54,818 nucleotides of DNA, from positions 1 to 54,818 of the forward strand of contig JAISIH010000056.1 of the NCBI GenBank assembly GCA_031262105.1, given 5' to 3'. Source of the DNA: Ruminococcus sp. Lineage in GTDB: Bacteria > Bacillota > Clostridia > Oscillospirales > Ruminococcaceae. Below, piece by piece: positions 16,454 to 25,329 of the stretch. Both the position numbers and the translations under genes were made by a program. The number at the start of each line of letters is the position of its first letter. The stretch's first letter is position 1. The notes under the pieces were generated by a model. That model searched no databases. It was not told the origin of the DNA and worked only from the letters and a program-made list of their open reading frames with translations.

Positions 16454-17854
16454 TTGAAACAAAAGATCGATACAGAAATCTACTCGGAGAAAACTATAGC
16501 AACCTACGAGACAAAGTACCGTGATAACCCTCTTTCAAAGCCGCAGGAGATTGTCCTCACCATAACTTCCGGGCATCTGTACGGAAAAGCATTTGTATGC
16601 GAACAGGTTGCGACGAAGGAAGAGGATATCTTCTACTCGAAATTTTCCGCAAGTATTATGGATATATCAAACATTACCATAAATACATATATTAAGGAAT
16701 ATCCGATCTATATTTCGTTTGAGAAACCGAGTAAGGATAATAAATACGCAAAGGATCGTAGGAGGATAATTCTGCCGTCTTTTGAAAATCCTGAAAATAT
16801 TGTTGCTCAGATTATCGAAACGAAAGAAAAACTAAAGCCCGGTAAAAAGAAGAAAACGAACCCGGCGGAAGAACGCTACGTTGAGGATTACACCGAAACT
16901 GCTCAACCGACGAAAAAATCCGGCATAGACGATATAATCGACATCTGGGACAATGTACAGCCGGAATCGGAAGAAACTGTTGAAGTTACGGCAGAATCGG
17001 AAGTTATTGTCGAAAAGATAACCGAAGAGCAGATCGGAAGTGCAGAAATCGAATCGGAAGTTAATTTCACCGAGGCTGAAGACGGATTTATCGACGAAGA
17101 AGAACAGCAGTTCCGCACCCCTCCGATTGCCCCTGCGCCGCCGGAATTCTTAAGCGAAACTCTATTCGAGGCAAAAGAGGAGTCCGTTCGTGCAGAGGAA
17201 GTTCTGTTTGAGACGGTCAGAACGGCTAAAAGGTCCGAAAAGCCTGTATACGAGGCACCGCAGCCCGAAACTATCCTCTATCGCGGCGATGAGGAGTCCG
17301 ACGATGTTAAGTACGAATCGGAAATCTTGATATACGAAACCCCGGAAACTGCCGACGACAGCACGGTTGCCGAGGATAGCGAAGTTACAGAAGACAGTGG
17401 TTTAGCCGAAGCCGAAGAAGTTACCGAAGTTATCGAGGACACAGAAGCTGACGAGGTTGCTGATGTAGCCGAGGACAGCGAGGTAATCGAGGACAGCGAG
17501 ATTTCTGATGAGGGCGAAGCCGACGAGGTTGTCGTGGACAACGAAGCCGACGAAGTTGCCGATAACAGCGAAGTTGCCGAAATCGAGGATGAAAGCGAAG
17601 TTGCCGAAATCGAGGAAGCAAGCGCAGTTGCCGAAGCTATCGTAACTCGTAAACCCTCCGAAGCTGCAAAAACCCGCGAAGTTCTCGAAGCCCCGAAAGT
17701 TACCAAAAGCTCCGAAAAACCGGGAGCGAAATTATCTTCCCTTGAATCATTTGAAGAATCTATGAAAAAATTGAAGATAATGTATGAATCGGGCGTTATT
17801 ACCTTAGAAGAGTTTAACGCGGAGAAGAAAAACATTCTGAAAACTTTATATTAA
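16454..17854 (+). CDS. Long acidic repeat protein with C-terminal SHOCT domain
   Basis: 466 residues from a TTG at 16454 (a GTG at 16445 is in frame and possible). Three parts are visible. The N-terminus (about 1-130) is a beta-rich globular region that may be PH-like. The middle (about 135-425) is very acidic low-complexity sequence made of repeated Glu/Asp-Val-Ala-Glu-Asp units. The last 35 residues form a SHOCT-type short helical domain (MKKLKIMYESGVITLEEFN). SHOCT modules occur in many membrane-associated or phage-like proteins and may mediate oligomerisation. Function unknown. Starts 48 bp after the Mrp gene and ends in a strong terminator. Confidence 0.7.
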   Translation: MKQKIDTEIYSEKTIATYETKYRDNPLSKPQEIVLTITSGHLYGKAFVCEQVATKEEDIFYSKFSASIMDISNITINTYIKEYPIYISFEKPSKDNKYAKDRRRIILPSFENPENIVAQIIETKEKLKPGKKKKTNPAEERYVEDYTETAQPTKKSGIDDIIDIWDNVQPESEETVEVTAESEVIVEKITEEQIGSAEIESEVNFTEAEDGFIDEEEQQFRTPPIAPAPPEFLSETLFEAKEESVRAEEVLFETVRTAKRSEKPVYEAPQPETILYRGDEESDDVKYESEILIYETPETADDSTVAEDSEVTEDSGLAEAEEVTEVIEDTEADEVADVAEDSEVIEDSEISDEGEADEVVVDNEADEVADNSEVAEIEDESEVAEIEEASAVAEAIVTRKPSEAAKTREVLEAPKVTKSSEKPGAKLSSLESFEESMKKLKIMYESGVITLEEFNAEKKNILKTLY

Positions 17855-17855
17855 G

Positions 17856-17884
17856 AAAAAAGAGCCGTAAAAGGCTCTTTTTAT
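17856..17884 (+). terminator. Intrinsic terminator after the SHOCT protein gene
   Basis: Stem AAAAAGAGCC / GGCTCTTTTT around loop GTAAAA, ending in a T-run (17876-17882). Confidence 0.88.
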
Positions 17885-17926
17885 ACAGAATGTATATTAT
17901 TTTTTTAATATCTTAATAAAATGTAC

Positions 17927-17955
17927 TTGATTTTACAACGACTTCGGTGTATAAT
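17927..17955 (+). promoter_or_regulatory. Sigma-A promoter for the RCK/FtsA-like operon
   Basis: TTGATT (17927-17932), 17 bp, TATAAT (17950-17955), about 60 bp before the first RCK start codon. Confidence 0.75.
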
Positions 17956-18013
17956 TATATAGATAGTATAAAAATTTATCGAAATGATCCCGGCAAGAAT
18001 CGGAGCAAAATAT

Positions 18014-18652
18014 ATGAATATCATTATTGTCGGCTGCGGGAAGGTCGGGCAAAGTCTGATTGAGAGCCTTCACGACCAAGGTCACGACGTCTCGGTGATT
18101 TCAAGCAACATCGACGATTTCGGCAACCTCCCCCCCGGCTTCGACGGCTTCACAACCCTCGGCGTGCCTATAGATCAGGACGTGCTGCGCCGGGCAGGCA
18201 TTGAATCCTGCGACTCTTTCGCGGCGGTCGGTGCCGATGACAATACGAATTTAATGTGTGCGCAAATTGCCAAAAATATCTATAATGTTCCGCGTGTTTA
18301 CGCAAGGGTAAATGACACTGACAAGAATGAGGTATATCGCTCGTTCGGCGTCGATACCGTCTGCCCCACGAACTTGACCGTCGCGGCACTCCTTCCGATG
18401 CTTACTGCGAACAACAGCGAAAGCGTGACTGTCACGAACGCAGTCCACAACGGGCACCTCATTTCTATTACAACAATCGACATAGAAAAGGAACATATTG
18501 GAAGACGTCTCACCGAAATGAGCGAGCTTTTAGAACGAAACGAAACAATTATCGCAATTGAACATGGTGACGGAACCGCGCAGATGGCGGCATTCTCGAA
18601 CCCGGAGCTTAAAAAGGGCGATAAACTTATTTTAGCGAAGCTTTCAAAATAA
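18014..18652 (+). CDS. TrkA/KtrA-type RCK protein (first copy)
   Basis: 212 residues from the ATG at 18014 (GGAGC upstream). An N-terminal Rossmann domain begins MNIIIVGCGKVGQS with the GxGxxG loop, and a C-terminal RCK_C domain follows (about 135-212). Such subunits gate KtrB/TrkH potassium channels in response to nucleotide binding. The end of the second strand reads VISSN, lacking the acidic residue that binds ribose hydroxyls in NAD-type RCKs, whereas the second copy has VIEIN. The two genes are adjacent (70 bp apart) and may form a hetero-oligomeric ring for the channel at 7645-9024. First gene of a run through to rqcP. Confidence 0.88.
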   Translation: MNIIIVGCGKVGQSLIESLHDQGHDVSVISSNIDDFGNLPPGFDGFTTLGVPIDQDVLRRAGIESCDSFAAVGADDNTNLMCAQIAKNIYNVPRVYARVNDTDKNEVYRSFGVDTVCPTNLTVAALLPMLTANNSESVTVTNAVHNGHLISITTIDIEKEHIGRRLTEMSELLERNETIIAIEHGDGTAQMAAFSNPELKKGDKLILAKLSK

Positions 18653-18722
18653 TAGCATCGAAATTTAGCTACACAAAATATACAAATAGTATATTTAATA
18701 ATAAAACCACACAGGTAAACGG

Positions 18723-19388
18723 ATGAAAGTTACAATTGTCGGGGGCGGTAAAGTCGGGTACTACCTCGTTAGAACGCTTCTTGAACACAAGCATCAACCA
18801 ACTGTTATCGAGATAAACAAAAGAGTTTGCGAAAACTTAGCGAATGAACTGGAAATTCCTGTTGTATGCGGTGACGCGACGAGTGTTGACACGCTCGAAT
18901 CCGCCGAGATCAAAGACTCCGGCGCGTTTATAAGCGTAACCGGTCTTGATGAAGTGAACCTTGTAACCTGTCAGCTTGCGCGGAATAAATTCGGGATAAA
19001 AAAGACGATAGCGAAGTCTAATAATCCCAAAAATGTAGATATAATGCAACGCCTCGGTATAGATAACGTCATAAATTCTACAGATAGTATAGCAATGCTT
19101 ATCGAGCGGGAGGTTGATACCTCTAAAATTAAACAGCTCATAACCCTAAATCAAGGCGAAGTCGCAATATCGGAGATTGTTCTGCCCGAGAATTACTCGT
19201 GGGAAGGGAAACGTCTTAAGGACATACGGAGCAATATTCTTTTCAATATAGTATCAATAACCCGCGGTGAAACCCTCATGATACCGCGAGGCGAGACGGA
19301 ACTCAAGGGCGGAGACAGACTCCTCGTAATTTCAGAAGCCGATTCGGTAAAGTCGTTAAAAAACATTTTGAAGATAAAGAATGATTAG
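18723..19388 (+). CDS. TrkA/KtrA-type RCK protein (second copy)
   Basis: 221 residues: MKVTIVGGGKVGYYL Rossmann start with GxGxxG, an acidic ribose-binding residue in VIEIN, the VVCGDAT segment, and an RCK_C domain (about 138-221). This is the canonical version of the pair and the better candidate for the main regulator of the KtrB/TrkH channel. Nine bp separate its stop from the large FtsA-like gene, so the potassium regulators and the FtsA-like protein are almost certainly on one transcript. Confidence 0.92.
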   Translation: MKVTIVGGGKVGYYLVRTLLEHKHQPTVIEINKRVCENLANELEIPVVCGDATSVDTLESAEIKDSGAFISVTGLDEVNLVTCQLARNKFGIKKTIAKSNNPKNVDIMQRLGIDNVINSTDSIAMLIEREVDTSKIKQLITLNQGEVAISEIVLPENYSWEGKRLKDIRSNILFNIVSITRGETLMIPRGETELKGGDRLLVISEADSVKSLKNILKIKND

Positions 19389-19396
19389 GTATTACT

Positions 19397-21901
19397 ATGG
19401 CGGAAAATAATGTTAATTCTTCGCACAAATCCCCTGCACAGATTCTTGCCGAACAGAGCAGGGCGAAAAGTAAGTCGAAATCCAAGTCTGAAAATGGTGA
19501 AATTCGGAATAAAACCTCCGATAATCACTCTAAAAAACTTCCTGTTAATAACAAGAAGTTAGTTACTGTTGAAAATGATGATAACCGGAACATTATTACC
19601 GGTGCTAAGGATGTTAAGCGGAATAAAACTGCCGATAACAAGCGCGTTAAAAAACGTCCGTTAAAAGAGCAGGGCAGGGATACGATTTTTTCGCTTGACA
19701 TCGGGACGAGGACTGTTGTCGGGATTCTTGCGAAGGTTGACGAGGACGGCGTTTTCGAGGTTTTGGCTTCTTGCAGCGTTCCGCACACCGTACGCGCAAT
19801 GATGGACGGGCAGATTGAGGATATAAAACAGGTTGCGAAGATTGTTTCGATAGTGAAATCACGTCTTGAAGAGCTTTCTGGGATAAAACTCACGAAGGTT
19901 GCCATTGCGGCGGCGGGGCGTGCCCTTAAAACCGTGCGTACCTCGGCTGAATTTTCCATCGAAAACTTAGATATTTTGTCCGAAGACAACGTAAAATCTT
20001 TTGAGATTGAGGCTGTAGTCAAGGCTCAGAACGAGCTTGACATCGGCGACGCATCCTTTTATTGCGTCGGACATACGGTCGTCGCGTATGAACTTGACGG
20101 CTACAAAATCAAGGTTTTGGCGGGACACAGAGGTAAACGTGCCTCAATCGATCTGTTGGCGGCGTTTTTGCCGTCCGGCGTTGTCGAAAGTCTTTACGCG
20201 GTGACGGACGATTGCGGGCTTGAAGTAATCAGTCTCACGCTTGAACCAATCGCCGCCATGCACGTGATTATCCCCCCGGAAGTAAGGCTCATCAACATTG
20301 CCCTCGTGGACATCGGCGCGGGAACTTCCGACATTGCCGTGTCGAGAAACGGCAGTATCGTTGCTTATGCAATGGCAACAATTGCCGGCGACGAGATTAC
20401 GGAAGAGATTATAAGGAAATATTTAGTAAGTTTCGACGTTGCAGAGGAGATGAAATTAAACTCCGGTAAACAGTTAAAATACCGCGACATCCTCGGGTAT
20501 GAACACACCCTCGAATCGCCCGAATTCTTTGAAAGCATCTTTCCTGCGGCAGGCTACCTCGCGGATACAATCTCAAAGGCGGTTGTCGAAGCTAACGGAA
20601 GCCCGCCGGCAGCGGTTTTCCTTATCGGCGGCGGCTCACAGCTTCCGGGCTTAACCGACATGGTTGCGGAGCGGCTTAATATGCCTTCCGACCGTGTGGC
20701 TGTCGGCGGGCGGATGAATTACAGGAATATTTCGCTCTCGAAGATGGCGAAGGGTTCGATAAGTATCGACGGGCCGGAATTCGTAACCCCGATTGGCATT
20801 GGGCTTGCAGCGTATACTACCGGCGGCTACGACTTCGCTGTGATAACCCTTAACGGGAAGAAAAAGCGGATTTTTGATACGAAAATCCTTACAGTGCTTG
20901 ACCTGCTGATGATCAGCGGTTATAAGTCTTCGCAAATTTTGGGCAAAACAGGCAGAACCCTCAATTTCACCCTAAACGGCGAGAAGATGTCGCTTTCCGG
21001 CAATCCCGGGAAGCCTTCCGAGCTTGAGGTTAACGGCGTTCCGGCGAGTATAAACACAACCCTGAAACAGGGCGACGAGGTTGTCTTTACCCCCGCGACA
21101 GACGGAATCTCGGCTTCGGCAAAGATTTATGAGGTTACCGACGGCGTTGACATTGATGTTATAACGGTTGATGATGCAACCTATCCGTTTGGGAAAATAT
21201 GCAATGTTAACGGCAAATACGTTATGCCCGACTATTCCATCAAAAATTTCGATACAATAACGATGATAGAGGTCAGAACCCTCTACGACTTAACCGAAAC
21301 CCTCCCGTTTGATACCTATGCGCTTGATTTTTACATAGGCGGAAAAAAGCTAACCTTCGATTATGAACTTCGCGCAGGGGATAAAATTGTCACGACTTCA
21401 AAGATGCTTCGCCACACTCCGAAGCCTGACAAAATCGAAAACGTAAAGCCGATAATACCGGAAAAAGAGAAAAAAACTGTAGATATTGACGAAAGTGAAG
21501 TCGAAATTCGGAAAAATTCAGGTAATATTGCACAGAATTCTTTCGCTTTAGACGCACTAATTGAAATCGCAAAATCCGCGATTAACGACGAAATAAAAAC
21601 AGACGAAGTGCCGCCGGAGGTTATCCTTATTCCCGACAATATACCGGCTGAAAACAGCATTTCCGAAAAAAACGCAACCGATGAATTTTGGGTAACGCTT
21701 AACGGGCGGCATATTGTTCTTGAGCCGAAATCCGATAATTCGCCTCATGAATTCGTCGAGCTTATGAGCTATGCTGACCTTGACCTCGAAAACCCGCCGC
21801 CGTCTAAAAATATGGTTATAACCCTTAACGGCGGCAATGTAAGCTTCATGGATGTCATTTCAATCGGTGACGACGCGGTTGTAAAATGGGCTGATAATTA
21901 A
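19397..21901 (+). CDS. Large FtsA-like actin-family protein with C-terminal beta-rich extension
   Basis: 834 residues, twice the length of classical FtsA. Residues 1-92 are basic low-complexity. The actin-like core (about 95-480) carries the phosphate-1 loop SLDIGTRTVVGI, the phosphate-2 loop LVDIGAGTSDIAV and the adenosine motif FLIGGGSQLPGL, so ATP binding should be intact. The C-terminal 350 residues hold repeated beta-rich units, each with a pattern like TLNGxxxxF...GDxVxF (for example LNFTLNGEKMSL, WVTLNGRHIVL, MVITLNGGNVSF), perhaps beta-grasp folds. A clostridial family of long 'FtsA-domain' proteins exists, with unclear function; membrane-targeting helix of FtsA is not evident at the C-terminus. 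Follows two RCK genes and precedes a hybrid kinase by 34 bp. Confidence 0.8.
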   Translation: MAENNVNSSHKSPAQILAEQSRAKSKSKSKSENGEIRNKTSDNHSKKLPVNNKKLVTVENDDNRNIITGAKDVKRNKTADNKRVKKRPLKEQGRDTIFSLDIGTRTVVGILAKVDEDGVFEVLASCSVPHTVRAMMDGQIEDIKQVAKIVSIVKSRLEELSGIKLTKVAIAAAGRALKTVRTSAEFSIENLDILSEDNVKSFEIEAVVKAQNELDIGDASFYCVGHTVVAYELDGYKIKVLAGHRGKRASIDLLAAFLPSGVVESLYAVTDDCGLEVISLTLEPIAAMHVIIPPEVRLINIALVDIGAGTSDIAVSRNGSIVAYAMATIAGDEITEEIIRKYLVSFDVAEEMKLNSGKQLKYRDILGYEHTLESPEFFESIFPAAGYLADTISKAVVEANGSPPAAVFLIGGGSQLPGLTDMVAERLNMPSDRVAVGGRMNYRNISLSKMAKGSISIDGPEFVTPIGIGLAAYTTGGYDFAVITLNGKKKRIFDTKILTVLDLLMISGYKSSQILGKTGRTLNFTLNGEKMSLSGNPGKPSELEVNGVPASINTTLKQGDEVVFTPATDGISASAKIYEVTDGVDIDVITVDDATYPFGKICNVNGKYVMPDYSIKNFDTITMIEVRTLYDLTETLPFDTYALDFYIGGKKLTFDYELRAGDKIVTTSKMLRHTPKPDKIENVKPIIPEKEKKTVDIDESEVEIRKNSGNIAQNSFALDALIEIAKSAINDEIKTDEVPPEVILIPDNIPAENSISEKNATDEFWVTLNGRHIVLEPKSDNSPHEFVELMSYADLDLENPPPSKNMVITLNGGNVSFMDVISIGDDAVVKWADN

Positions 21902-21935
21902 TACTCTCTGTATAAATTTTCTTTAGGTGTATATT

Positions 21936-23627
21936 ATGGATACTACAAATGTAATTCTCAGCGCAATGAATAATGTTTCAATTTTGCTGATGGGGCTTGA
22001 CCAGTCGGAGTCGAGACTGATTTTTTGGAATTCTTTGAAAATTCTCGGATCTGCTGTCGGTGCTTCGACCGTTTCCATATGGAAAAATTATACTGCTGAT
22101 GACACTTTATATTCACACAGGGAATCGTCATGGACGACGAACACCCCTCTTTTCAGAATTCCCGAATGTGATAACCTCAACTTAACCGATTTAAACCCTC
22201 TCTGGACCAACAGAGACGTTCAACCGCACGAAATGAACTTTTCGGGAATGATGCTTCAAGAAGATATTCGGAAGTTTTTTTCTCCTACACCGTTCGGCAC
22301 CCTACATATTGTTCCGATTAACTACAATTCGGAGTTTTGGGGCGTTATAACCTATGCCTATGCTGTTGAATATCACAGTTTCAACGACAGTGAAAAAAGC
22401 GTGCTGAATTCGGCGGGTCTGCTTTTCGCTTCCGCAATTGCCCGAAAAGAACTTATCCGCTCGCTTTATGAGGCGAAGGAAGCCGCTCTCGCAAGCACTA
22501 AGGCGAAGACGGATTTTCTCTCGAGAATGAGTCACGAAATGAGAACCCCTCTGAATGCAGTTATCGGCATGACGAAGATTGCCGCTGAAACTGACGACAA
22601 GGGCAAGAAGGACACTTGTTTAGAGCGGATTTCTTCGTCTGCTACCCAGCTTTTGGCAATTGTTAATGACGTTTTGGATATGTCAAAAATTGACTCAAAC
22701 AAGATGGAGATTATCCCGGGCGAAGTTAACCTTGAAAGATTAATAAAGTATGTAGTTGATCTGAATTCTGCAAAAATATTACAAAAAAATGTTATAATCA
22801 CAGTTTATTGTGAAAAAACCGAACGCTATATCATTACCGACGGCTTAAGGCTGGCGCAGGTTTTGACGAATATTCTCTCAAATGCCGTTAAATTCACCCC
22901 CGAAAACGGCTTCGTAAATATTGAGGCGAAAGTAGAGCGGCAGATTTACAGCAATTCAATACTTATTTGCGAAATAATGGATAACGGAATCGGGATAAAA
23001 AAGGAAGATATTGCCTCGCTTTTTAATGCTTTTGAACAGGCAGACGGCGGATTAACCCGAAAATTCGGCGGTACAGGGCTTGGGCTTACCATATCGAAGA
23101 AGCTTATCGACCTCATGGGCGGCGAAATTAGCGCGGTGAGCGAAAAGGGCGAGGGCTCGATTTTCAAGATCGTTCTCCCGTTCACGTGGGGCAATGTTAT
23201 CGCGAATAATACTGACAAGAAAAACATCACCGAACAGTACAACTGGACCGGTAAAAGGATTTTGCTCGTCGAAGACATCGAAATAAACCGCGAAATTGTT
23301 TTCGGGCTGCTTCAAGAAACGGGCGTAACAATTGATTACGCCGAAAACGGAAAAATCGCGGTTGATATGTATTCGGAAAACCCCGAGGCATATAATATTA
23401 TACTGATGGATATACAAATGCCGGTTATGGACGGCATAACCGCCGCGCAGCGAATCCGCAATTCCGGATTTATCACGGCGGAGCGAATACCAATATATGC
23501 CATGACCGCGAACGCTTTCCGCGAAGACGAGGAAAAATGTTTCCACGCCGGAATGAACGGGCATATCCCAAAACCAATCGACGCCGATAAACTCCGCCAA
23601 ATAATCAACAAAGAGCTGATGATCTGA
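21936..23627 (+). CDS. Hybrid sensor histidine kinase/response regulator
   Basis: 563 residues from the ATG at 21936 (AGGTG upstream). The N-terminal 180 residues look like a GAF-type sensor, with no membrane helices, so it is cytoplasmic. Next come a HisKA dimerisation helix with the phosphorylated His in FLSRMSHEMRTPLNAVIGM (about 193-211), then the HATPase domain with ILSNAVKFTPENG, DNGIGIKKEDI and GGTGLGLTISKKL, and finally a receiver (about 440-563) with LLVEDIEINRE, the acceptor Asp in LMDIQMPVMDG, and the conserved Lys in HIPKPID. All catalytic residues are present. The output partner is unknown. It is a plausible phosphate source for a relay, but the Spo0A-like protein at 50286 cannot accept phosphate in the usual way. 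Confidence 0.95.
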   Translation: MDTTNVILSAMNNVSILLMGLDQSESRLIFWNSLKILGSAVGASTVSIWKNYTADDTLYSHRESSWTTNTPLFRIPECDNLNLTDLNPLWTNRDVQPHEMNFSGMMLQEDIRKFFSPTPFGTLHIVPINYNSEFWGVITYAYAVEYHSFNDSEKSVLNSAGLLFASAIARKELIRSLYEAKEAALASTKAKTDFLSRMSHEMRTPLNAVIGMTKIAAETDDKGKKDTCLERISSSATQLLAIVNDVLDMSKIDSNKMEIIPGEVNLERLIKYVVDLNSAKILQKNVIITVYCEKTERYIITDGLRLAQVLTNILSNAVKFTPENGFVNIEAKVERQIYSNSILICEIMDNGIGIKKEDIASLFNAFEQADGGLTRKFGGTGLGLTISKKLIDLMGGEISAVSEKGEGSIFKIVLPFTWGNVIANNTDKKNITEQYNWTGKRILLVEDIEINREIVFGLLQETGVTIDYAENGKIAVDMYSENPEAYNIILMDIQMPVMDGITAAQRIRNSGFITAERIPIYAMTANAFREDEEKCFHAGMNGHIPKPIDADKLRQIINKELMI

Positions 23628-23722
23628 ATCCGGCGGGGTGCGAGGGAGTGCGTGGCGGAGTACGCTTGGAGTCTGATAACGCTGTCGGCGAAACTATACT
23701 ATATAAAAAGGACTGATAATTG

Positions 23723-23965
23723 ATGAGACTCGATAAATTTCTTAAGGTTTCAAGGATAATTAAGCGGCGAACGATTGCGAATGAAGCTTGTGATGCCGGA
23801 AAAGTTACCGTTAACGGAAAAGTCGCACGTGCTTCGCTTGAAGTAAAGCTCGGCGACAGAATCGAAATAACAATGGGCAACAAACCCTTTGCCTGTGAGG
23901 TTACTGCCCTTTCCGAGATTGTAACTAAAGAAACCGCCGGCGATAATTATAGGGTTATCGAGTGA
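23723..23965 (+). CDS. rqcP: S4-domain RNA-binding protein RqcP
   Basis: 80 residues consisting of one S4 RNA-binding domain (MRLDKFLKVSRIIKRRTIANEACDAGKVTVNG), the family formerly called YabO/HslR-like. RqcP assists RqcH in adding alanine tails to stalled nascent chains on the 50S subunit. Start is the ATG at 23723, with AAAAAGGAC upstream; an in-frame TTG lies directly before it. The stop codon abuts a 15-bp motif (23965-23979) described separately. Convergent with hup. Confidence 0.9.
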   Translation: MRLDKFLKVSRIIKRRTIANEACDAGKVTVNGKVARASLEVKLGDRIEITMGNKPFACEVTALSEIVTKETAGDNYRVIE

Positions 23966-23979
23966 TGTAATCGTTTTCA
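23965..23979 (+). promoter_or_regulatory. Repeated 15-bp operator-like motif, copy 1 (cre-like)
   Basis: ATGTAATCGTTTTCA directly after the rqcP stop. It fits the catabolite-response-element consensus TGWNANCGNTNWCA. The protein that binds it is unknown. Confidence 0.55.
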
Positions 23980-24059
23980 TGAAACCTACGTTTGGTGTGT
24001 AATTTACATCGAAATTCGGGGGTATAAGAGGCGAAAATGCGTTAAGAATGCATTCGCCG

Positions 24060-24074
24060 TGTAAACGATTACAT
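24060..24074 (-). promoter_or_regulatory. Repeated 15-bp operator-like motif, copy 2 (cre-like)
   Basis: Reads ATGTAATCGTTTACA on the minus strand; inverted relative to copy 1, 80 bp away, in the convergent gap between rqcP and hup. The 12-bp arms ATGTAATCGTTT and AAACGATTACAT could also pair as a long hairpin. Confidence 0.55.
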
Positions 24075-24099
24075 CAATGCTGAACTTAATTTGAGGCAA

Positions 24100-24137
24100 T
24101 AAAAAACGTGCAAACTTTTACGGTTGCACGTTTTATT
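24100..24137. terminator. Bidirectional intrinsic terminator between rqcP and hup
   Basis: AAAACGTGCAA (24103-24113) and TTGCACGTTTT (24124-24134) form an 11-bp stem flanked by A- and T-rich tracts on both sides. Confidence 0.85.
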
Positions 24138-24151
24138 ATGTTTCTGTTAAA

Positions 24152-24427
24152 TCAGTTATTCACCGAGTCGGAAAGGTTTTTGCCTGCCTTGAATTTTGCA
24201 ACTTTCTTTGCGGGAACATTGATCTTTTCCTTGGTTTTCGGGTTGATAGCTGTTGTAGCTTGTTTTTCCCTAACTTCAAAAGTTCCGAAGCCGATAAGCT
24301 GAACAGTTTCGCCGGAAACGAGTGCGTCGCTTACTGCGCCTGTGAATGCGTTAACAGCCTTCTCTGCGTCTTTCTTGGAGAAATTAGCCTTTGCCGCTAC
24401 AGCAGCAATGAAATCCGATTTAGTCAT
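24152..24427 (-). CDS. hup: HU family DNA-binding protein
   Basis: 91-residue histone-like protein that bends and compacts DNA. Begins MTKSDFIAAVAAKANFSKKDAEKAVNAF and includes LIGFGTFEVREKQATTAINPKTKEKINVPA, the beta-arm region; the arm-tip sequence is NPKT rather than the more common NPRT/NPQT. Start ATG has GGAGGT upstream on the minus strand. Downstream of mazG by 82 bp, and ended by the terminator at 24100-24137. Confidence 0.95.
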   Translation of the reverse strand: MTKSDFIAAVAAKANFSKKDAEKAVNAFTGAVSDALVSGETVQLIGFGTFEVREKQATTAINPKTKEKINVPAKKVAKFKAGKNLSDSVNN

Positions 24428-24509
24428 GTGTTTTATACCTCCGATATTTTCTATATATGTTTAAAGGACAACCCATGTCCTCAAAAACCTTTGGGAAAAC
24501 CTGCGGGAA

Positions 24510-25265
24510 TTATTCGGGAAATTTTAGCCCGAAATCTATTATATATCTTTCTGTCGCTTCTGTCAATACCTGTTCAGGAAAAATTTTTGATAAAAAGCAA
24601 GTTTCACAAATATTTAACAAAATGTCGCCCATATCTTTATCAATATTGTCACTGTTATTGACATTATCGAGAATCTGCCGTATTTTGTCAAGAATTTCGT
24701 CCGTCGTATGCGAATATCCGGCGCGATAAGCCCGCTTTATAACCTTCTCTGCACGCATTAACGCCGGTAGCGATTTTGAAACTGCGTTAAGCGTATCGAC
24801 AGCCGTTTCTTGATTTTTCTCAAGTTTTTTTATGCTGTCCCAGTTTTTGAGAACCTCTTCCGGCGTTTTTGCAAGAACATCGCCGAAAACGTGAGGGTGG
24901 CGGGTGATTAACTTAACACAAATGTCGTTTGCAACGTCATCAAAGGTGAAACCTTCGTCAGCCGCTTTTTCTTCCCCATTGTCTGCCGCTCCTGTCGCCT
25001 CGTTTGTCTGCCTCGCCGCCTTGTCAGCCTCAATGTCGGAGTGGAAGACCACTTGGAGTAACACATCGCCGAGTTCTTCGCGTAAAAGCGCGGGATTGTC
25101 GGTGTCGATTGCCTCGACTGCTTCGTAACATTCTTCGATAAGGTCGTTGCGAATCGTTTTGTGCGTCTGAACCTTGTCCCATGGGCAGCCGTCGGGCGAA
25201 CGAAGAAGCTTTACGATTTCAATTAGATCGTCAATATTATACCGTGATTTATAGGTAAAATTCAT
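24510..25265 (-). CDS. mazG: Nucleoside triphosphate pyrophosphohydrolase MazG
   Basis: House-cleaning enzyme that hydrolyses (non-canonical) NTPs to NMP and pyrophosphate. 251 residues. MazG signatures: LLRSPDGCPWDKVQTHKTIRNDLIEECYEAVEAID with the ExxE metal site (about residues 22-56), EELGDVLLQVVFHSDIE (about 64-80), and the second-domain motif starting RHPHVFGD (about 124-131) followed by NWDSIKK. Contains an acidic insertion (about 85-110). Divergent from spoVAD. Confidence 0.95.
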   Translation of the reverse strand: MNFTYKSRYNIDDLIEIVKLLRSPDGCPWDKVQTHKTIRNDLIEECYEAVEAIDTDNPALLREELGDVLLQVVFHSDIEADKAARQTNEATGAADNGEEKAADEGFTFDDVANDICVKLITRHPHVFGDVLAKTPEEVLKNWDSIKKLEKNQETAVDTLNAVSKSLPALMRAEKVIKRAYRAGYSHTTDEILDKIRQILDNVNNSDNIDKDMGDILLNICETCFLSKIFPEQVLTEATERYIIDFGLKFPE

Positions 25266-25329
25266 AAAAAATAACAGAAAATGATATATAAGGATGGCGA
25301 ATTTACAGATTTAATCGTTTTCTATATTC

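Noticed and set aside
17278-17835. 185-residue Ser-rich antisense frame in the SHOCT protein gene
   Set aside because: Complement of the Glu/Asp-rich repeat; no ribosome-binding site.
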